Source: Saccoglossus kowalevskii (Eukaryota > Hemichordata > Enteropneusta > Harrimaniidae). From it: a stretch of DNA of 49,481 bases. Made by a program: the position numbers and the translations under genes. The stretch lies in NCBI RefSeq assembly GCF_000003605.2, contig NW_003135352.1, positions 277,588 through 327,068 on the forward strand. Reading direction: 5' to 3'. Below, in pieces: positions 1 through 10,300 of the stretch; position 1 is the first letter of the stretch, and the number at the start of each line of letters is the position of its first letter. The notes below the pieces were generated by a model. The model did not search any database and was not told the DNA's origin. It was given only the letters and a program-made list of their open reading frames with translations.

Positions 1-271
1 AAGGTTTAAGCAAGTTATGCGTTTTGAACTCCTAAAATTGGAAAAAGCAGGATTACATGACAATTTTAAGCCAAAGAACCCTGATACCCTGCACAAATCT
101 GACATAAGTAAGCACATGACAAAATAACACTATCACATGTACGAAGATACTGATTCATAAACACACTTTAGTGGATGAAACATACGATACACAAAAACAC
201 TTACTTTACATATAATACAGTGAAAAGTTAACATCAATCATGAATATAATAATTACGAATCTAGTAATTTG

Positions 272-435
272 TTAAAGCTGAGGGTCGTCATCTGCGCACA
301 CGCGTGAATCGAGTCCCAAGCGACGATAACAGCACACGCTAAAAACGCAAAGGCTCATGGGTAGACGCTTGTTTGTAAACAATGACACGCTATGGCCATC
401 TGACGCGTGCGCAAGTGACGACTCCCCTGCTTTAA
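272..435. mobile_element. TTAA-flanked MITE, family A copy 1
   Basis: 164 bp, starting TTAAAGCTGAGGGTCGTCA and ending in the inverted form GACTCCCCTGCTTTAA, with inverted ends of about 30 bp. Copies at 47994-48158 and 49017-49181 share the interior (CAAAGGCTCATGGGTAGACG). No coding capacity. TTAA at both ends suggests mobilisation by a piggyBac-type transposase. Confidence 0.85.
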
Positions 436-693
436 GTTTCCACAAATTATGTTTGAGTTCACTAGAAACAGGAAGACGACAATTAGATTCCTTGATACTT
501 GAGAACAATTTAAACTTATTTCAAATGACATTTGTGTAGAATACATATGCATAGGTTGATGTAATTTTAAATACTAGTGGTTGAATCATTTTATTTAACA
601 ATTGTAAACCTAAAACCATGACAACATTTAACTCTTGATAATCCCTAACCCTGATCTACAACCCAATTGTAACCAACCCTCTACCCCCAGAAC

Positions 694-903
694 TACTGTA
701 AAACATGTTTAAATAGCTACATGCCATTTTAGCAAATTTGAATCCATGCATAAATTAACTGAATCTCAATTTAGCTGAAGTACCAACAATCTCATTGTGA
801 GAATATACTTTATTTTAAATTAGCGACATCTTGAATTAGCGAAATTACAGATTAGCTAAATTAGCTAAAATAACATGCTAGCTAAAAATACAGTTTTACA
901 GTA
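694..903. mobile_element. MITE family B copy 1 (TACTGTA ends)
   Basis: About 210 bp running from TACTGTAAAACATG to TTTTACAGTA. The interior repeats short 'TTAGCTAAA' and 'TTAGCGAAA' phrases. Nearly full-length copy at 25625-25835, inverted partial copy at 14055-14222. A TA target duplication is likely. Confidence 0.82.
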
Positions 904-1130
904 TAGATTTGAGTTTTACATCTTGTGCTTTATATTGTGCTTTAACAAACTTTATATTGTACCAAATGTATATATTATCAAAGAAACATGGAAAGAATTA
1001 TTTGGTTTACTGTTTTTGCTAGTACCACAGTTCTACAGCAATGCACAGAATGCAAATATAAATATATGGCCTTCAATACACGTTTTGGTGGCCATTTTAA
1101 TTTGAATAGTTAAATCCACCAGAGCAGAAA

Positions 1131-1140
1131 TTTATTTATT
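1131..1140 (-). terminator. KIFBP polyadenylation signal (two overlapping AATAAA)
   Basis: On the minus strand AATAAATAAA begins about 80 nt after the KIFBP stop codon, giving two overlapping hexamers. This would make a short 3' UTR of roughly 100 nt. Position is the only evidence. Confidence 0.55.
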
Positions 1141-1218
1141 GAGGCTCTCCATTTTTTCATGTTGGAGTTTCTATTCTAAGTACAGTATCAAGGGATAACT
1201 TGTAAAGTGACATATTGT

Positions 1219-1308
1219 CTATGTGGGGTGGATTGTAGACTGCTTTTTCATCAATTCCATTTTCAAAGGAACTAGACTGATCATTTCTTGACATATTTCA
1301 TATTCAGT
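1219..1308 (-). CDS. KIFBP: KIFBP exon 15 (stop codon)
   Basis: 90 nt, phase 0 in, ending TAG at 1219-1221. Encodes TEYEICQEMISLVPLKMELM..., matching ELELSKEMVSLLPTKMERF at the human C terminus; the last residues differ. Confidence 0.92.
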   Translation of the reverse strand, partial: TEYEICQEMISLVPLKMELMKKQSTIHPT

Positions 1309-4300
1309 CTGAAATTGGAAAAAAATTACATTTGCATTTACGTAAAATTAAATTTGCATATACAACTAATGTAGGATTTAGATTTATTTTAAAATGATGA
1401 AACATGATATTGATAAACAGGATATTTTTAAAGTAAAAAATACCAGGATAGGCAATTATTGAGGTCAAAAATACCAGGATGTACATTGTGAGAGGTGAAA
1501 AATACAAAGATGGACAATTACTGAAGTCAAAAATACCAGGATGTGAAATTTGTGAGGTCAAAAATACCAGGATGTGAAATTTGTGAGGTCAAAAATACCA
1601 GGATGTGCAACTTGTGAGGTCAAAAATACCAGGATGTGCAATTTGTGAGGTCAAAAATACCAAGATGTGCAATTATTGAGGTTAAAAATACCAGGATGTG
1701 CAATTTGTAAGGTCAAAATTATCAGGATGTGTAATTTGAGGGATGAAAAATACAAAGATGGGGAATTGCTGCGGTCAAAAATACCAGAATGTGCAATTTG
1801 TGAGATCAAAAATACCATGCTGTGCAATTTATGAGGTCAAAAATACCAGGATGTGCAGTTTGTGAGGTCAAAAATACCAGGATGTGCAATTTATGAGGTC
1901 AAAAACACCAGGATGTTAATTTTTTGATTTGAAGTTGATATTAAAATAATAAATATTTATACTTTAAATAAAGAGTTAAATTCAATCCATACTTACTCTG
2001 AGTATTCCGATGAACTGTGTATTTTTGTTCAGATAATTCACTACAAATCTGTATTTCTCAATACTTTTGTCTAAAAATTCTAATTTTGTGTCCAGATCAA
2101 TAGTTATGTATTTGGAAAGTCTGTGAAAATAAAATATATTCACTGTCTATAAAAATGAAGAAATACAGGATATTTTACATCCAACATTATTAAGCAATGT
2201 GAATTCCACATATGAAAGGACTATGCTGTATTTTCAAGATGTTGGGCATTTTGAAAATAATTTTCGCAATTTTGCTTAGTTCATCCTACACCAAGAGATT
2301 GGATTGGGAAGATGTTTAATAATAATGTTATTACAAGGATATGGCAGTCAGAGAGAGTACATGGTCAAATCGACCTCTACTGTGCGTCGACTGACACTCT
2401 CTCTGCATTGTCTTTATGCATACTTTCTGGTATCCTTATAAAAAAAATTATTTTATCAATAGAAACCAAAATCAATTTGGCATATGAAAATAAAAATTGA
2501 AAAAAAAATATTACATACAGTCTTCCCATACAAAAGTATGCAACCAATGTCGGCTTTACAAGGTCATCTTCCAACTTCTCTGGCATTACTCCATCAGGGG
2601 ATTTCAGTGATTCTGAAATATGTAGATCGCAATAGGTTCTGATAGGTTAATACGGTTTATAAACTTTCAACCATGCTATTATACAATCTTTGCAGCTGTG
2701 CAAAAACAAAATTTGCGAAATTCACTCACTGTCTAAACCCTTTAAACACCACATAATAAATGTGCATAATGTTATTTATAATATTTTAAAAATTTGATCA
2801 AGACAGAAAGTTAAATCAATCTAGTCTAAAATTTACAAAAATGTTTCAAAAAATACACAAAAATATGTAAAATGTTACAATCTAAATTTTAACATGAAAA
2901 ATCCCTCAAAGGGTTAAAGGCACGCCCAAATACCAGAAAATCCCACATTACCACTGCATTTTGTCAAGGCTTACCTATGAATGTTTCATACATCTTGATA
3001 CTTTGTGAAATTCTGGGGGAAAAAAAGGATGAACAAAATCAAGTTTTCAGGTACTGTTCACAACCTTTCCAAGTAAAACTGTTTGGGGGCCCTATTACTA
3101 AGACACTTTCTACACAAAACCACAAGGTGGCGCTATATACTATGACACTTAATACTTACAATGAGTTTATTTTGCTGATGGCATGTGGTGTAATCCTCTG
3201 ATTAGACACTTCTGTTAATGATATTTTCAAATCAACCATTCCACTGGAAAACAAAAAAAGATGCCGAGATCAGAGATAGGAATCTACCATCTGCATTTTT
3301 GGCATGTCCAATTTTTTCTCACAAATCACAGAGATTATATTTATTGTAGAATTACTTTTTTTTTATATTTTCAAATCAACCATTTCACTGGAAAACAAAA
3401 ATGCCAAGATCAGAGATAGGAGTCTACCATCTGCATTTTGGCATGTGTCCAAATTTTCACACAAATCACAGAGATTATATTTATTTTAAAATAAACTTCG
3501 AGTAAGTTACTTCGATAATAGTTAGAATCAACTGAAACGATTTTGTTAGTCATTGCTCTAAATGATCAGACCGAGTGCTTTGGCTCAGTTGTGATATTGA
3601 ACAGAATAGCGTCATGTCACCAAGAGGTGTTTTCGAAAATTCAGTCTTTTTTTCCCGCAAATACCTTCATTACAGGTAAATGCTGATCCTTTGTGGATTG
3701 AATTTCCATTAATACATGTATTTCCATGTAGCATTTCAATTTTTAATCCAAATATGATAATTCAAATATTTGAAGCTAATTATTAAAATAGAAGTCAACT
3801 AAGACAATAGCACTGGTGCTCACTGTGATCATATCACTTTTCTCTTACACATACAATGTTTACCTGTAAGTTTCTGCCATCTCGTACTGCAACTGCCTGC
3901 AGTACGCTAAATAATGTTGTGAATTTAAATCTTGTAGAACGTCTTGCAACATATCCAGCCTGCGTTTGTGCATTTTACATTGCCTCTCAAGGTCAGGTTC
4001 AAAAAATGCAAGAAGTTTGAATAAATGGCTGTGATCCTGCAAAGAATGAACACAAGCATGTTTCAGTCAAAGTTTGCAGGCAAAAATGTGCGATTTATCT
4101 TTCTCCTTTCACATTTCTGTTAAATCGGATGTTGGGGTGGATTCCATACTATGCACACTAGTGTCTGAAATGTGTTGTTTATTTACTTAGAATGTGAATA
4201 ATTTACATCCATACAGTCCCAACAACTACTGCCATTTAATAAGAGGTTATAGCAAAACTGGTTTTTAATTTTGCTGATAACAGAAATCTGCCAAATTAAA

Positions 4301-7300
4301 TCCAAGTAAACATGTGAAACAAAAACTAAACTTATTATTTCACTGCTAAAAACCATGTTGCTATGAAAAGACAAGTCTCTGCCACTCACCGCGAAAGCGA
4401 CTCACCGCGAAAGCCACTCATCACGAAAGCCACTCATCATGAAGCTACTAGTGCTGATATAAAATAAACTATGGAATACTGACCTGCACAATACTAATAT
4501 TATCCGTCACATGACCATCTATGACGTAGTATTCCTTTGCTTCTAGGATATATTTCTGACCAACTAGGAAGACACTTCTCGCCTACAGAAGCAAACACTA
4601 TTTGTACATCATTTTTGGAGTTGAGTTGAAGCATATGTACTAGACAGAATTTGATACGTGAAAAACACCTGGCAACAAATAAGCTGCTCTCTGATAGGTC
4701 AGAATGTTAGGTGTTTGTGTTGGGTAGCCAATTAAATACAATCTTGCAAGTAACCTCGCAGTGATCCCATTTCTGTGGTAGAAAAGTGCTGTTAGGTTGG
4801 TTTTAAATTTCTGATTGTGGTTTAAATGCAACAATTAACCAATTTTTTAACTTCACGAAATGCAACTGACCTCTTCAAAAGATGTCACCAATTTATCTGA
4901 GACTGCGCTTTCAAGCGATGTCAATTCCAGAGACTGAAACCTCAACGACAGCTTGGCCATATCTTTCTCGCTCTCGGCATCTTTATGGTTGTCCTCTTTT
5001 TCCTCCACATCTTCCTTCTCCTCACACGCTGCACCTTCCGCCTCATTTGTCTTTGTTTCCTCTCCCGCTCCATCATCTCTGTTATCATTGGATGTGGCAG
5101 AAGCACTCTGTCTATCGCTCTCGCACTCTTGTAAGAGTTGTTCTCGCCTTTCAGTGGCCTCATCGGAAATCTCTTCACTCTGTAACTTATCCCTAAACAG
5201 AGACATCAATTTGTAACATAAGTTTGAAATTTATGGTTTTTAATATTAAATTTTTCACAAATGAGTCAGATACAACAGCGTTCGATACTTTTTACTAAGT
5301 TCAAAAAGTTATCAACTGTGACATTGAGGGCGCTGTCACAATATAAGATCTTATTCATATAGGGACTGTGCATTGTCACAGAAGCTTTTGGGGAAGGTTA
5401 CCATTTTAGTTGCTGAACATTAATTTTACATTTGTCAATATTATGAAAAAGTACAAAAGAAAATATGCAAAAACGTGAAGGAATGTCTAAGAAAAACACA
5501 GTACAAACACTTTACTGAAATATACATTTTTGCTAAAACCCGAAATGTAGCAATATTTGCCAGGTTGTATTTCAAATATGGCTCCCTGACTAATGACAGA
5601 AAACGGACACTCATGCATGCAACTTCAGAATTGTCTAGCACATTAATAGCCGAAGGAAGACATTATACACATTGTGAAGGCAGCCGATTATTTCTGATAT
5701 AAACTTGAACAACAAGTCATGCATGGATATATCAGATATATCATTTTGTTTATAGTAATATAGTTGGAACTTAAACATGTAAGAAGTATAAATTTAGAAG
5801 ATGATGCTTGATTATGATGATTTTTTAAAATGATTGATATCTTGTATCTGATCGTCAAACGAATAGTTGTCCATATTGAGAAATATTGCTCTGGAACAGG
5901 ATTAATTAAAACAAAATGGCCACCAGTCAGCCATTTTAAATACATCTTTATATCTATAATATGATGTATAATAAATACATAAAATTTGAACTTAATCAGT
6001 CAAAGCATGGCAGAGACATGACACTAGAATTGCATTCATTAAAACAAAATGGCTGCCAGTCGGCCATTTAAAATTGAATCTGAAAAATAAAATAATGTGC
6101 ATCAAGGTCCCATAATGTCCAATGTATGTACCAATTTTGAACAAAATCCATCCATAAATGCTTGATTTTGATGATTTTTTTAGCACAAAAATGGCCACCA
6201 TTCGGCCATCTTGAATCAGATCATGAAACAAATTGATGTGTACATGTATAATATTATGTATGATGTATGTGTATGTGTGAAGTTTCATTGTGATTGGTTC
6301 AGGCATGTTTAAGATACAGGTCTGGAAGCATTGAGTTAAAACTGCGTCCAAACACGGACTAAAAAAATTATGCTTTGAAAAAATGAAGGGCTGTGATACA
6401 TGTTATTATATTTTGAAGTAGATATTCATGAATGTTGCCTTGTATTGTGTTCCATTATACTAGCATAAATTAGGTAAATTTGGGTGGAAGGACGTACAAA
6501 TATGTCTACCTGTAATGCGCGAATCTGATTGGCTGTCATGGTCATGAGGTATAATGCCTTGGGGAGAACCCTGGTAGTAGTACTTACTTTGAAGTTTGTA
6601 GTAACAATATGCAGTACTTTGTCCAACATCGTGCAATATCAGCTTTGCGGTATTGTACGGGGTCATCCTCCTCATTTTCGGATATTTCACTCGGGTCTTT
6701 TTGTACGTATGTTTCTAACGCTTCACTGAAAATGTGACTGGCACTCGCTGAGTAAAATAAAAACATTGATAATAATCAAGAGTTGAGTGGTATTGGCTGA
6801 AATCAGTGAACAGAGCTACGCGAGGTTTAACAATTTCTAATATCTGAGAGTGTGACTCTCGCCATGAATATTTATTAATATTTTCACCACCAACTCGTCT
6901 GCCAACTAAATAGGTTGAAAAGTTAAGAATATTTTTTAGAGTTTTCCTGTTTTCAAGACTTCATAATCATAAATATGTCCGTTCAATAGACACTTAGGTA
7001 TATAACAATGCTCACCCAGACAATGTCTTGCTTGTGTAAAGTTATCGGCAGTCAAATAATACTGTGACAAGGTAGCACAGTTAACAGCCCAATCAATGGC
7101 ATCATATTGTTTGGTTTCCAGTTGTCTTTGAAGTGTTGTATGACAATACATTGCTGACTAGAAACAATAAAACAATATTATTTAATACATACTGTTACGT
7201 ATGTACCCGGATGTATATATAGGTAATTTACATGGAGTCTGCAACTTACTATGTCCTATGTAGTGGTATGATTTCATGGTATGATGTCCAACCAGAAGCA

Positions 7301-10300
7301 AATTATCGTATACAACACATTTGCTTATGTAAACAACAGAGGTGTTTATGTGTTCAGAGTAGGTCGTATTTCTCGTATTCTCAGATGCAAGCATCTTTTA
7401 CCGCCTAGCAGTCATCACCAATGAAATAAAAAAACAGTTTTGGCCAGTTGTTGAGACTCTACTTGATGTGTACCAAGGTAGTATATAAATTTGGTTGTTC
7501 AGGATAGTCCCAAAGTTGAGGTTGTGCTGTTTTTACCAGCTCTTCAATGTTACAGCGTGTCCAAACGATATGAAACATTTGGCCATGGAAAATAAAGGTT
7601 AATGCAATGATTGTGCAAAGCTCTCACTAAAAACAATCACCACCAATGATGAATGTTGCTGGCTTTTCAGAAGGAAAAAAATTACAAGTATAGAAAAGTT
7701 ATACTGATTAATACAGCTGCCGGTGACCAATCAGTGAGAGAAAACATTCCTGGCAAAAATGATGGTCAATATCTCAAAAAGCTTCTTTTAATATTTATCA
7801 ACTCAAAGTACTAAACATTTCTAGCTAAAGCGTGTGATCATTAAAAGAGAGAACTTGTTGAAGCCAAATACCATGTCATCTGACAGCGATCAAATTTCAT
7901 GGTCTAATGTGGAAGGTTAGAGCTTTAAAGATAAGATAGAACCAGTTCAAATACCTTGTCTTTATCATCTAACTTTCCATAGATCTGAGCCAAGTAGTAA
8001 AGCGTTAGTGTATGTAACTTCTCCATATGTAAATGTCTCTGATGTTCTGATAATCTGTCATCATCTGATAGGAATAATCTGAAAAGAAAAAAATTAAATT
8101 AGATCACTTATCTTAGCTAATCTGACAATTAATACTACCAGTAGTCCACACACTCATACAAACTTCATGGTATGATGTTGAGGATCCTGTTGCTTGAGTT
8201 GAACTTAGCATGGTTACAGACACCAGAATTAAATTGCAGTAAAAAAATTTGATGCTGTATCCTATTCTGCAATATATATTTTTAAAATCACTAGAGTTTA
8301 TAAATTCAATTTATAGTGATGTTGTTGATTTTCAGTAAACCGAAAAGAATTTTTAGTGATTTAAAAAATTTGTCACAGAAATTTTTTTTTTTTAAAAGAC
8401 GACGTACAAAGTAAATTGTTTCGAGTTTTATCACCTTTCACAAAATAATAATTTGTTCAAATTTTTTTTTTCAAATTAAATTTTTTTTTTTTAATTTTGA
8501 TAAAGATCTGTAGCCAATGATGAATTAACAAATAAATTATGAAAAATGCTTTAAAATTTTGCTTCAACATTTTTAAAAGAGGGAGCAGAGGTGTGGCTTT
8601 TGACATGGATCGTTATGGCATTCATACGCACAACATTTCGCCATGTTTCAACTTTTAAGTAGTCAGTTAACAAGGTCTTTCATAGTAGCATTTCTATGGG
8701 ATTGACGTACTAGCATGAATGGGTTCAATTATCAGTGTTCACTGATGACGTCATTTGACTGGCCCTCTAGAGGCGAAATGACGCCAGGAAAAGCGGACGT
8801 TGTCGCCTGCTTCACAGTCCGTTTTATACCCGATATTTAGGGAATTTCGCAGCACATATAAATTATTTTTATCAACAGAATTCATTCATAGATCTCAGAT
8901 TTCATGTAGAGTGTCAAAAGCCACACCTCTGCTCCCCTTTAAGTGAATAATTATGCTGCTCAAACAACTGAATGGATTATTTTAAAATCTGCAATGAGGT
9001 TATTTATTACGAGTACAAAAAAGATAATACAATGGAAGTTGTAACCAACACGTGAATATACAGTAGATGCGATCGTATATCGTCTGACTGCATACTTTGC
9101 AGTATCATTGTACCTCTTCCCAATCCAACAGATTAGTGTAGAATGTACAGAACTAAGAAAAATGATATAAAGTGTTGTAACATTTTCGCTGTGAACTTTG
9201 TTTTTCAACAACGTCCGCCATCTTGAAATACAGTATAATTGCTCCATATTGGGAAATTTGCATTTCCTAATATGGTAAGATGTGCAAACCCATGTAATAC
9301 TGCATGATAATAACTAATGGCGATATGATGGCAGATAATTAAGAATACTCACTCATTCAAACTGTAAGGAGCAGTATCACTATTATGACAATAATCCTTG
9401 TAAAGCGATTCGGCACTCTGTCAACAAAGAAAAACACAACGTGAATCAGTACTAACCAGTAAAGCAGTTGATTTTAAAAATAAATGCCCGTTTTGTAAAT
9501 GAGGCACCATCACAGTTGAAAGTGAGTTTGCAAATCAGAAAAAGACTCCATGGGTATATTCCTCACAAAGCATGGTGTACGACTTTAATTTTGCGAGAGA
9601 CAAATTCGTCAGAGGAAACCATAAAATTTTGTACAGCAGCGAAAATTTCGCAGGGGTTCTATGACTTTCCAAAAATTTTGTCTTCATGAATGGCATAAAA
9701 TCAAGAAAATTCCCAGCAGCAAAAATGAAAGTCTTTACAATACAGGCCAATGCTATAAATACTTTACAAAACACACTTTAGCATACTGTATAATACTTTA
9801 TTTTCGCTTGGAATTAATTTTTCGTTATTTTTGCTGAAGGAATGATTCAGTGAAAATAAAATCTAGCGAATATACCTTTTTTTCCTATATTTTACATTCA
9901 ACTCACCAAAAATCAGTGAAAATAAATTCCATACAAAACACCCAAAAAGTCTTTTCAGCGAAAATTAATTCCAGCTAAAATAAAATATTTAACAGTAATA
10001 CTTTTATAAGAAAACATACCTGGAAAAATTTGAAACTTTTTTCGAATTCGCTTCTTGCTGACCAGAGTATACCCAACTGATTCAAACTAGCGAGTACAGT
10101 ACTGATACATTTCGTATTGGCTTTATTGTCCTTTAATAGCAGTAGACATTTGTTGAGATGCTCCTCCCCTGATGACAGCTCTTCGCATTCAATGAAGTTC
10201 AAACCAAGTTGATATTCTAAAGTAGCCAACATGAACTTGACATCTAGTTATTAAAAAATAACAGGGCGAAGAGTTAAAGCAAAAACTGGGATCGTTTATT

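Noticed and set aside
272-508. ORFs overlapping the left-end repeat (and the similar ones at 47926-48129 and 49004-49204)
   Set aside because: Their similarity to each other comes from the shared 165-bp non-coding MITE family A.
1430-1920. CRISPR-like array
   Set aside because: Units are contiguous 31-bp repeats without unique spacers, in an animal gene's intron; an ordinary minisatellite.
4882-5216. Plus-strand ORFs opposite KIFBP exon 8
   Set aside because: Antisense shadows of a confirmed coding exon; no domain of their own.
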